Assembly: GCA_002701765.1 (NCBI GenBank)
Contig: NZXB01000092.1
Span: 13,522-18,602 of the forward strand
DNA from: Porticoccaceae bacterium
Lineage (GTDB): Bacteria > Pseudomonadota > Gammaproteobacteria > Pseudomonadales > Porticoccaceae
Direction of reading: 5' to 3'
Length of the DNA stretch: 5,081 bases
Shown here: one piece after another, positions 1 to 5,081 of the stretch
How the letters are laid out: every line of letters starts with the position of its first letter
Numbering within the stretch: the stretch's first letter is position 1
The notes under the pieces: model-generated
Seen by the model: the letters and a program-made list of their open reading frames with translations, nothing else
Database searches by the model: none
What the model was told of the DNA's origin: nothing
Made by a program: the position numbers and the translations under genes

Positions 1-1004
1 GGGTTTTCAGATGCCACCTGAAGAACTCGCCCAAGAGGATTATCTGTGTTTGGTTGTTTGGTCTTTAGTTGGGAGCTAACACTAGACGACATGGCAAAAA
101 GCACCGCAAATCTCCATAGCGCAAGAAGAATGGCCACCACGAATACACCGGTAATGACGTACCCCACTATACCTCCAAAATGCCAACGCTCTACCAAAGA
201 AGGGGTATTTATTAGCGCACGTAATAGACCGCCTCCAAAGGGACCAGATGGATCTAAACCTACCTTAGTAAAGCCTGACCTAGCAGACTGAAGGTCCGAA
301 GCACTAGCTTGATGCTTCGAATCGGGTTGGCGAGGAAGCACTGAGACAGCTTCAGAATCGGGATTAAATTCTAGGTAATCTCCTCCTGCCATAAGATTGT
401 AGGTACCCACGCGAACAACTTCCATTTCCCTTTGCTTACCATTAGTCATAGTGACTTGCCTAGAAAACTTTACCACGCGACTGCTCTCAACCATTTCGCG
501 TTGTTGCTCAAACCACAGTTTCTCAATGTCCTCTATTGAAGGCAACCGAGTATCACTGCTCATTTTTTCGATCAACTCATCAAGAAACTCTGTCCTTCCT
601 GGTATTTGAGCGCTTACAACCGACTGGTTAAGATTAGCTCGAATGTCCCCCGCAGCACCTGTTAAATGCCCAAAAAGTTCTTTGAGCGAACCGAGTCGCT
701 TATCCAACTGTGTCCTGAGGGCGATAATCTTTTGCTCATTATCACGTATATTTTGCTCGAGCCTATCGGATCTTCGTTCCTCACTGGTCCGAGTATCCTG
801 AGCTTTTTTTAGCAACCGCGCCTGATCTTTTTTGTCTGAATTAAACTCAGCTTCTCGTTGTTTATACTCTTTTGTCTCAGATGCCTGAGATTTTTCAATC
901 ATCTGAAGCAACTCATCCAAAGATTTTGCGTCCTCAGCAGCAGAAACGTTGGACACTGCGAATACGAGTGCGAAAGCCCATATAGGAAAGATTTGTATTT
1001 TCAT
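1..1004 (-). CDS. TtpC-like MotA/TolQ/ExbB family protein with large periplasmic N-terminal domain (partial, C-terminus off the window)
   Basis: The frame stays open from the ATG at 1004 to the left edge (334 codons, no stop), so only the N-terminal part is present. Seen: a signal peptide (residues 1-22 or 23, VSA/A cleavage type); a charged, Glu/Lys/Arg-rich predicted coiled coil at about residues 30-115; a mixed domain to about 218; a polar linker at about 219-250; the motif DPSG...GGGLL at 251-261; a Gly-rich entry into a transmembrane helix at about 277-297 (GGIVGYVITG); and NPLGRVL just before the edge. This order matches long ExbB relatives such as Vibrio TtpC (about 450 residues), which work with ExbB2/ExbD2/TonB2 in TonB-dependent uptake. 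The last two membrane helices and the proton-channel residues would lie outside. The gene starts inside the DUF3450 stop (ATGA) with GGAG eight bases upstream. The family call is firm; the TonB2-type role is inferred from architecture and neighbour. Confidence 0.88.
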   Translation of the reverse strand, partial: MKIQIFPIWAFALVFAVSNVSAAEDAKSLDELLQMIEKSQASETKEYKQREAEFNSDKKDQARLLKKAQDTRTSEERRSDRLEQNIRDNEQKIIALRTQLDKRLGSLKELFGHLTGAAGDIRANLNQSVVSAQIPGRTEFLDELIEKMSSDTRLPSIEDIEKLWFEQQREMVESSRVVKFSRQVTMTNGKQREMEVVRVGTYNLMAGGDYLEFNPDSEAVSVLPRQPDSKHQASASDLQSARSGFTKVGLDPSGPFGGGLLRALINTPSLVERWHFGGIVGYVITGVFVVAILLALWRFAVLFAMSSSVSSQLKTKQPNTDNPLGRVLQVASEN

Positions 1005-1783
1005 TTTGCAATCTCCGGTGTCGTTATCGGCATCTCAATAACATCTTGAGCTTTGATCTTCTGAGCGATTTGAATCGCCTCATCGATTGGCCGACGATAT
1101 TCTGCACCCAATGTTTCCCATGATCCCGATTCCTTATTCCATGCGCCGGTTTGCGCTTTATCTTTAGTCTGGTATGCAAGAACGACACGCCCAACTCTGA
1201 GAACATCAACCTCAACCTCCGAGCCATTGGCGTTAATATCAATCATATCCCTGTAAGTTTCAATGGATTGGCTATACTCAGACTCTATATCATAGACCTC
1301 AAGAATTTGACGAAACTTCTCGGCCGCAGAAAACCTGGCACTATCTACATTAACTGACAAATCATCCACAGCAGACAAACGCTGCTCTTGCTTAAAAGGA
1401 AGATCGAGGTTTATAAAGTCTTCCAGACCATCGATCATATTCAACATTAGAGGAGTCACCCCTCGCTCTATTACAGTCGCATTTGCAATCGATGTCTCAA
1501 GCTCCGACATCATCTGCTTCTGACTGGCAACTTGGCGTTCCAATTGAGCGTTGTAGACACGCAGCGATTCAATCTGTTTATTGACCTGCTTAAACTCCTG
1601 CAACAATCCATCAGTTTGATCGGCGATCCGATCGATCTTTATTTGTGCTGCAGCACCGGTCTCAACTTTGACTGCTCCTGCCTTGAGCAAGTCCTCCACC
1701 TCCGCCGCCTGGAGAAACGAAGTCCCAAGCGTAATACTGAGAATGACAAAAAATGTCATAGCTTTTAACGATTGCATTTTCAT
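1001..1783 (-). CDS. DUF3450 family exported coiled-coil protein, TonB-system associated
   Basis: A complete 260-residue protein, a usual length for DUF3450. Seen: a signal peptide with Lys at 2 and 7, a hydrophobic core at about 9-24, and likely cleavage after A26 (LQA/AE); a long predicted coiled coil at about 46-106 containing LRVYNAQLERQV (74-85); LDLPF (126-130); AEKFRQILEVYDIE (154-167); and LRVGRVVLAYQT (195-206). These last blocks are the family hallmarks. The biochemical activity is not known; members sit in the periplasm and are encoded just before TtpC/ExbB-ExbD-TonB genes, so a structural or regulatory part in that energy-coupling complex is likely but inferred. The ATG at 1783 has GAGGG at 1792-1788. 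A second in-frame ATG at codon 3 (1777) is possible and would change little. The stop overlaps the start of the next gene as ATGA, implying translational coupling. Confidence 0.93.
   Translation of the reverse strand: MKMQSLKAMTFFVILSITLGTSFLQAAEVEDLLKAGAVKVETGAAAQIKIDRIADQTDGLLQEFKQVNKQIESLRVYNAQLERQVASQKQMMSELETSIANATVIERGVTPLMLNMIDGLEDFINLDLPFKQEQRLSAVDDLSVNVDSARFSAAEKFRQILEVYDIESEYSQSIETYRDMIDINANGSEVEVDVLRVGRVVLAYQTKDKAQTGAWNKESGSWETLGAEYRRPIDEAIQIAQKIKAQDVIEMPITTPEIAK
1013..1016 (-). promoter_or_regulatory. Shine-Dalgarno of the TtpC-like gene, inside the DUF3450 coding end
   Basis: The minus strand reads GGAG followed by eight bases and then the ATG at 1004. It lies within the last codons of the DUF3450 gene. 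With the four-base ATGA overlap it fixes the start of the TtpC-like gene and supports coupled translation of the two. Confidence 0.75.
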
Positions 1784-1787
1784 AATT

Positions 1788-1792
1788 CCCTC
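1788..1792 (-). promoter_or_regulatory. Shine-Dalgarno of the DUF3450 gene
   Basis: GAGGG on the minus strand lies four bases before the ATG at 1783 and ten bases before the alternative ATG at 1777. It supports a start at one of these two codons and does not clearly separate them; the first gives the usual short basic n-region of a signal peptide. Confidence 0.6.
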
Positions 1793-1801
1793 AATGTGGG
1801 C

Positions 1802-1822
1802 TTATAATGTAATAATTTTCAT
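1802..1822 (-). CDS. Possible six-codon upstream ORF (MKIITL) before the DUF3450 gene
   Basis: The minus strand shows GAGAGGG (1832-1826), three bases, then ATG and five sense codons before TAA. The block GAGGG-TCT-ATGAAAAT resembles the true DUF3450 start, GAGGG-AATT-ATGAAAAT, 39 bases further on. It could be a translated leader, a duplicated initiation region that lost function, or chance. There is no codon run or attenuator-like hairpin to indicate a sensing role. Its existence as a translated unit is a guess. Confidence 0.2.
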   Translation of the reverse strand: MKIITL

Positions 1823-1963
1823 AGACCCTCTCACCACTTGGCAAGCTAGTCTAGGATTGATTTTACTTCTTCCACAAGATTTTATCTAAAGATTAAATTT
1901 AGCCCATAAATCCATATGGCGGCGCCAATTGTATGCGATTGTGCAAAGAAACGTAAGACCCCT

Positions 1964-2467
1964 CTAGCATCTCTTGTCTAGAATGACGAAGTCATAAGAA
2001 AAATCCGCCTGAATTTTACCTCGACGCCTATTTTGCTCCACCCATTGCGACCTATCAAAGCTAGGAAAAAAAGTATCCGCCGCGATGTCCCCCTTGACTT
2101 CGGTTAAATATATTCTCGAAACGACAGGTAATGCGGCACGGTATATCATTTCACCGCCAATAACCATTAGCTCATTGCAGTCGTTTTGATGGCAAGCATT
2201 TTTGGCTAGCACCAAAGCCTCCTCGAAACCACGTGCGACGAGCACCGTATTTGAGGACCATCCGCGATTTCGGGTAACCACAATATTTGTTCGCCCCGGC
2301 AGGGGTCTTCCAATTGAATCAAAAGTTTTCCGCCCCATGATAATTGGTTTGCCCATCGTTATGGCTTTAAAATTCTTCAAGTCCTCCGGAAGATGCCAAG
2401 GCAACTGATTTTCTCGGCCAATTCCGAAATTACGGCTCATGGCCACAACTATTGATACGGTAATCAA
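1964..2467 (-). CDS. folA: Dihydrofolate reductase (EC 1.5.1.3)
   Basis: Reduces 7,8-dihydrofolate to tetrahydrofolate with NADPH in the cytoplasm, the partner reaction to thymidylate synthase. The 167-residue length is usual for a bacterial chromosomal enzyme (E. coli 159). Seen: Met20-loop region [16 protein letters not shown] with W24 and the catalytic acid D29 (E. coli Asp27); [20 protein letters not shown] (40-59), carrying NADPH-binding Arg/Thr residues; VIGGEMIY (102-109) with the conserved Gly-Gly; and DTFFP near the C-terminus. The start is TTG at 2467: no ATG or GTG lies in frame between it and an upstream in-frame TAG at 2503-2501, and the internal ATG at codon 10 would remove the first beta strand. 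The TTG overlaps the thyA TGA (TTGA), and no strong Shine-Dalgarno precedes it, so expression probably relies on coupling to thyA. All active-site residues look intact and the sequence is of the normal trimethoprim-sensitive chromosomal type. Confidence 0.97.
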   Translation of the reverse strand: MITVSIVVAMSRNFGIGRENQLPWHLPEDLKNFKAITMGKPIIMGRKTFDSIGRPLPGRTNIVVTRNRGWSSNTVLVARGFEEALVLAKNACHQNDCNELMVIGGEMIYRAALPVVSRIYLTEVKGDIAADTFFPSFDRSQWVEQNRRRGKIQADFSYDFVILDKRC

Positions 2468-3369
2468 ACTGCAACCGGGGCCGCGATAGCAGCATATGGC
2501 CTATAGCCTAGTAGTTCCAAATCATCGAAAACAAAGTCAAAAATGCTATAAACCCGACGATTGATTTTTAATTCCGGCAATTTGATGGGTTCTCGGGCTA
2601 ACTGTTCGTCAACCTGTTGGAGATGATTGACATAAAGATGCGCATCCCCGAACGTATGTATAAACTCACCAAGCTTGAGATCACAAACATGCGCTATCAT
2701 TTGGGTAAGAAGGGCATATGAAGCAATGTTAAAGGGAACACCCAAAAAGACATCAGCACTGCGCTGATATAGTTGACACGATAATTTTTCCTCACTCACA
2801 TAAAACTGGAAAATGGTATGGCATGGGGGTAATCCTGCCTTGACCATAACCGGAACGTCTTTCGGGTTCCATGCAGAAACAATATGGCGGCGAGAATCGG
2901 GGTTAGTTTTTAAACTATCAATTATATTGGCAAGCTGATCGACACCCTCGAACTTTCGCCATTGTTTGCCATAAACTGGACCGAGACAACCATACTTTTG
3001 CGCAAATTCTTGATCATCGGCGATTTTAGCTACAAACTCTGACATCAAGACTTTCCTTTGTGGAGACCCCGATGGATAATCTTCTTGCATGAAATTTTCT
3101 CTCAACCAATTCTCAAATGGCCACTCGTTCCAAATGCTTACGCCGTTTTTCACCAGATACCTGATATTTGTGTCCCCTGCTATAAACCAAAGTAACTCAT
3201 GCACAATGGACTTGAAATGTACCTTTTTTGTTGTTAACAAAGGAAATCCTTCACTTAAATCAAATCGCATCTGATACCCAAAAACGCTGACCGTGCCCGT
3301 TCCAGTGCGATCATCTTTTCTGACCCCCTGATCCAATATATAGCGCAAGAGTTTATGATATTGTTTCAT
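2464..3369 (-). CDS. thyA: Thymidylate synthase (EC 2.1.1.45)
   Basis: Methylates dUMP to dTMP with 5,10-methylene-tetrahydrofolate, releasing dihydrofolate that the adjacent folA product recycles. The protein has 301 residues against 264 in E. coli. Seen: R21 in the phosphate-binding loop (DDRTGTGT), E58, W80, the catalytic Cys C183 in GLPPCHT, R203/S204/D206 in [10 protein letters not shown]214, H244 and Y246 (HLYVNH), and a C-terminal APVAV like the E. coli APVAI that closes the active site. The extra length is one insertion of about 39 residues at about 88-126 in the small domain, between WNEW and LGPVYG, at the place where long-form enzymes such as that of Lactobacillus casei carry an insert. 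C128 replaces the Asp that precedes LGPVYG in E. coli. The ATG overlaps the lgt stop (ATGA) and has only a weak Shine-Dalgarno, again suggesting coupling. Confidence 0.98.
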   Translation of the reverse strand: MKQYHKLLRYILDQGVRKDDRTGTGTVSVFGYQMRFDLSEGFPLLTTKKVHFKSIVHELLWFIAGDTNIRYLVKNGVSIWNEWPFENWLRENFMQEDYPSGSPQRKVLMSEFVAKIADDQEFAQKYGCLGPVYGKQWRKFEGVDQLANIIDSLKTNPDSRRHIVSAWNPKDVPVMVKAGLPPCHTIFQFYVSEEKLSCQLYQRSADVFLGVPFNIASYALLTQMIAHVCDLKLGEFIHTFGDAHLYVNHLQQVDEQLAREPIKLPELKINRRVYSIFDFVFDDLELLGYRPYAAIAAPVAV

Positions 3370-4226
3370 TGTCTTTCACTGCCATCAGCAGACTCTTCAA
3401 AACCTGACCAAATAGTCCTTCGAATCAACCACAGCCCACCGATCATCATGGGCACACAGAGCCATTGGCCTCTTGTCATCCAATTAAATATCTCGAGTAT
3501 AGCCTCTGCGTCTCGGAACTGAGTATCAGGTTGGCGCACAAATTCGATCAGAAAACGAACTGTACCGTAGAGAAGTAAAAACAACCCAGAGACCTCTCCC
3601 TTTAAACGCGGCTTACGAGCAAACCAGCTCAAGATCAAGAATAGCAAGATTCCCTCTCCCAACGCCTCATAAAGCTGGGAGGGATGTCTGGGAGTTTTGG
3701 TTGGATCAGCTGGGAAAATCATTGCCCAAGGGACGTCGCTGGCACGTCCCCAAAGCTCCTGATTTACAAAATTAGCAAGCCTGCCGTATAGAAGTCCCGT
3801 CGGAACAAGAGGCGCAATAAAGTCAGTTAAAGACAAAAATGGGATCTGGAGTTTTTTTGCTACCATAAAAGTTGAGATAAGGACCCCGATCAGTCCCCCA
3901 TGAAAGGACATTCCTCCCTCCCACAATCTAAGAACTAGTGTAGGGTCTGCAACCCAATGATCCAAATTATAAAAAATCATATAACCAATGCGACCACCCA
4001 GAATGACGCCCCACATACCATATAGCATTAAATCCTCTATCTGATGCTGCTTCACAGGCGCCCAATCTTTATCGCTATGTCTAATAGCCAAAATCCACGC
4101 AGTTGCAAATGCTAAAAGATAGGAAACCGAATACCATTGAATTTGAAGAGGACCAAAGACCATGTCGTTAAAGTGAAAAGGACCGAAAGAGATGGCTGTT
4201 GGATCAATTTCAGGGTAAGTTATCAT
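3366..4226 (-). CDS. lgt: Phosphatidylglycerol-prolipoprotein diacylglyceryl transferase
   Basis: Inner-membrane enzyme that moves diacylglycerol from phosphatidylglycerol to the lipobox Cys of prolipoproteins, the first step before Lsp and Lnt. The 286 residues match the family length, with about seven hydrophobic segments (about 31-49, 66-86, 106-123, 133-150, 190-203, 212-230, 254-268). Residues matching E. coli functional positions are all present: Y32 (Y26), H109 in SFHGGLIG (H103), R149 and N152 in [14 protein letters not shown] (R143, N146), E157 (E151), R224 (R239) and E228 (E243). PRHPSQLYE is at 179-187. The loop before that motif is short, unlike the longer enterobacterial one. The ATG at 4226 is the only usable start, since an in-frame TAG lies 30 bases upstream; the ribosome-binding site is poor. 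The N-terminus has two similar FGP blocks (14-19 and 24-29). First gene of the lgt-thyA-folA operon, divergent from the NRDE gene. Confidence 0.98.
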   Translation of the reverse strand: MITYPEIDPTAISFGPFHFNDMVFGPLQIQWYSVSYLLAFATAWILAIRHSDKDWAPVKQHQIEDLMLYGMWGVILGGRIGYMIFYNLDHWVADPTLVLRLWEGGMSFHGGLIGVLISTFMVAKKLQIPFLSLTDFIAPLVPTGLLYGRLANFVNQELWGRASDVPWAMIFPADPTKTPRHPSQLYEALGEGILLFLILSWFARKPRLKGEVSGLFLLLYGTVRFLIEFVRQPDTQFRDAEAILEIFNWMTRGQWLCVPMMIGGLWLIRRTIWSGFEESADGSERQ

Positions 4227-4232
4227 GAGGGC

Positions 4233-4262
4233 TCGACTCTTTATTCGTGCATGCTAGATAAT
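4233..4262 (+). promoter_or_regulatory. Candidate promoter of the NRDE-family gene
   Basis: The plus strand has TCGACT (4233-4238, four of six matches to TTGACA), an 18-base spacer and GATAAT (4257-4262, five of six matches to TATAAT). Transcription would begin near 4269 and give a leader of about 57 bases that includes an A10 tract. Judged by eye only. Confidence 0.35.
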
Positions 4263-4283
4263 AGCGTGTTCTCGGTTAACCAA
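4255..4283 (-). promoter_or_regulatory. Candidate promoter of the lgt-thyA-folA operon
   Basis: The minus strand has TTGGTT (4283-4278), a 17-base spacer and TATCTA (4260-4255), about 28 bases before the lgt ATG. Each hexamer matches the sigma-70 consensus at only three of six positions, so the spacing is the main support. TATTAT, starting two bases earlier, could be an alternative -10. It shares bases with the -10 proposed for the opposite strand, so the two promoters could compete. Confidence 0.3.
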
Positions 4284-4302
4284 CTAGTGAAGATGTGCAG
4301 AC

Positions 4303-4312
4303 AAAAAAAAAA
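4303..4312 (+). repeat. A10 homopolymer tract in the leader of the NRDE-family gene
   Basis: Ten consecutive A residues lie 14 bases before the ATG at 4327 and just upstream of a weak GAG Shine-Dalgarno (4316-4318). It is non-coding on the plus strand. On the minus strand it gives a T run, but no stem precedes it, so it is not read as a terminator. Confidence 0.8.
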
Positions 4313-4326
4313 CTTGAGCAGATATT

Positions 4327-5081
4327 ATGTGTCTAATCGCTTTCGCTTTCCAAATGAAACCAGATTTGCCCCTAGTAGTTACTGCAAATCGTGACGAATT
4401 TTATTCGAGACCCGCTACGCCAATGCATTGGTGGCCTTCAAAAGATATTTTGGCAGGCAAGGATCTTCAGGCTGGAGGAACGTGGCTTGGTTTGTCGCGT
4501 AAGGGCAAATTTGCCGCCGTTACTAATTTACGTTCCGCAACCGTTAATGCTAGAGCGCTTTCCCGAGGTTCGTTAGTCACTGATTTCTTATTCTCCACGG
4601 AACCCGCAAAAAAATGGTTAACGGCCATCTTGCCGGCGGTTAAAGACTATATGGGGTTTAACTTATTGCTTTTCGACGGTGATGAGCTCATTTTATTCAA
4701 CAGCAAGAACGGCATAACAAAAATTTTAGAGCCTGGCATATATGCGTTTAGCAATGCAGATCCAGATATAATTTGGCCCAAAGTGCGATCCGCGAAAACA
4801 AGTCTGAGTAAATATCTTCTCGGATCATATAATGGTAACGTGCAACTCGAAAAGTTATCCGCGTTGCTATCAAGCCGCAAAACTTACGAGGTCCAGGATG
4901 AGCCTGATACAGGGTTTTCTCTAGAACTGAAGAAATTATTGTCCTCTTCGTTCATCGTATCTGAAAACTATGGCACTAGAAGCTGCACCGCAGTTATAGC
5001 TGCGAGGAAAAACATCGCGGTCATGGAGAGTTGTTATCGAAAGGGTGTTCTGGAACTAACGAATAAGTTCTCTTATGAACT
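4327..5081 (+). CDS. NRDE (TANGO2/Ser-rich T10) family protein, C-terminus off the window
   Basis: The frame is open for 251 codons from the ATG to the right edge; families of this type run to about 250-280 residues, so only a short C-terminal piece is probably missing. Seen: N-terminal MCL with Cys2; the name-giving NRDE (21-24) followed by RP; AGKDLQAGGTWLG (43-55); VTNLR (65-69); SRG (79-81); GFNLLL (110-115); SNADPD with WPK (142-152); and YGTRS-T (215-221). The family fold resembles N-terminal nucleophile hydrolases, with Cys2 as the possible nucleophile. Eukaryotic TANGO2/HRG-9 and bacterial homologues have been linked to haem trafficking; the biochemical reaction is not settled. An in-frame TGA 12 bases upstream makes this ATG the first possible start. 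It is divergent from lgt. Family assignment is secure; the function in this organism is inferred. Confidence 0.93.
   Translation, partial: MCLIAFAFQMKPDLPLVVTANRDEFYSRPATPMHWWPSKDILAGKDLQAGGTWLGLSRKGKFAAVTNLRSATVNARALSRGSLVTDFLFSTEPAKKWLTAILPAVKDYMGFNLLLFDGDELILFNSKNGITKILEPGIYAFSNADPDIIWPKVRSAKTSLSKYLLGSYNGNVQLEKLSALLSSRKTYEVQDEPDTGFSLELKKLLSSSFIVSENYGTRSCTAVIAARKNIAVMESCYRKGVLELTNKFSYE

Larger units (their letters stand above)
1784..1963 (-). other. 180-base intergenic region between folA and the DUF3450 gene; probable but weak promoter region
   Basis: No gene of substance is seen here. The region is AT-rich in its middle. Candidate promoter elements on the minus strand are weak: TTGCCA (1844-1839) with a 15-base spacer to TATGAA (1823-1818), and TTTAGA (1890-1885) with a 19-base spacer to TAAAAT (1865-1860). 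Neither has good spacing. TATAAG at 1806-1801 looks like a -10 but lies too near the ribosome-binding site and has no -35 partner. Short palindromes CTAGACTAG and CTTGCCAAG lie side by side near 1837-1853. I see no GC-rich stem followed by a T run after folA, so read-through from the lgt-thyA-folA operon is possible. Confidence 0.5.

Noticed and set aside
46..291. Open frame of 81 codons on the plus strand
   Set aside because: Lies wholly antisense to the TtpC-like gene, which has clear family motifs; no ribosome-binding site or recognisable domain.
858..1049. Open frame of 63 codons on the plus strand
   Set aside because: Antisense to the signal-peptide and coiled-coil end of the TtpC-like gene; its hydrophobic look is a mirror of that coding sequence.
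1801..1825. AT-rich stretch resembling a Fur box upstream of the DUF3450 gene
   Set aside because: Best by-eye alignment to the 19-base Fur consensus gave about 9 of 19 matches in AT-rich DNA, too weak to call, although regulation by iron would fit the gene family.
1668..1889. Open frame of 73 codons on the plus strand reaching into the intergenic region
   Set aside because: Mostly antisense to the start of the DUF3450 gene, with no supporting start signals or domain.
1876..1894. Repeated AAGATT hexamers spaced 13 bases apart
   Set aside because: Short AT-rich words expected by chance in this intergenic stretch; no third copy or symmetry.
1901..1925. Possible terminator hairpin after folA (GCCATA ... 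TATGGGC)
   Set aside because: The stem is short with a bulge and is not followed by a T run; it is also about 40 bases from the stop.
4303..4312. T run on the minus strand as a terminator for a gene entering from the right
   Set aside because: No minus-strand gene lies to the right and no GC-rich stem precedes the run.
4137..4394. Open frame of 85 codons on the plus strand spanning the lgt/NRDE intergenic region
   Set aside because: Antisense to the lgt start and then overlaps the NRDE gene in another frame; the two real genes have clear conserved N-termini here.

Overview
The window reads as an ordinary chromosomal stretch of a gammaproteobacterium, probably a marine or aquatic one with moderately AT-rich DNA. 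Three things point that way: the lgt-thyA-folA gene order; a DUF3450 protein paired with a long periplasmic-domain ExbB/TolQ relative, which is typical of Vibrio, Shewanella and Alteromonas/Cellvibrio-type bacteria; and the close resemblance of Lgt, ThyA and DHFR to their E. coli counterparts. The taxonomic call is an inference from gene content, not a database match.

Layout. Positions 1-1783 (minus strand) hold two genes of a TonB-energising type of cluster. The DUF3450 gene (1783-1001) overlaps by four bases (ATGA) with a TtpC-like MotA/TolQ/ExbB family gene (1004 to beyond the left edge). Positions 1784-1963 are a 180-base non-coding gap with weak promoter-like elements, a duplicated ribosome-binding-site/start block that makes a six-codon upstream ORF, and no convincing terminator. 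Positions 1964-4226 (minus strand) are a tight three-gene operon, lgt then thyA then folA, in which each stop codon overlaps the next start by four bases (ATGA between lgt and thyA, TTGA between thyA and folA). Positions 4227-4326 are a 100-base divergent intergenic region with candidate promoters on both strands and an A10 tract. Position 4327 to the right edge (plus strand) is an NRDE/TANGO2-family gene, almost complete but cut by the window end.

How the genes work together. ThyA makes dTMP by using methylene-tetrahydrofolate as both carbon donor and reductant, which leaves dihydrofolate. DHFR reduces that back to tetrahydrofolate, so the two form one metabolic cycle. Lgt carries out the first step of lipoprotein maturation and shares the transcript, as in many proteobacteria, without an obvious biochemical link. 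DUF3450 and the TtpC-like protein are both predicted to be exported or anchored with large periplasmic coiled-coil parts. In Vibrio such proteins accompany ExbB2-ExbD2-TonB2 and help energise TonB-dependent uptake of iron or other nutrients, so the rest of such a cluster is predicted beyond the left edge. The NRDE protein belongs to a family linked to haem trafficking.

I found no mobile element, CRISPR array, tRNA, rRNA or clear novel system. The points that most deserve a second look are small: the duplicated initiation block and mini-ORF before the DUF3450 gene, the TTG start of folA inside the thyA stop, a 39-residue insertion with an unusual Cys in ThyA, and a short internal duplication at the Lgt N-terminus.
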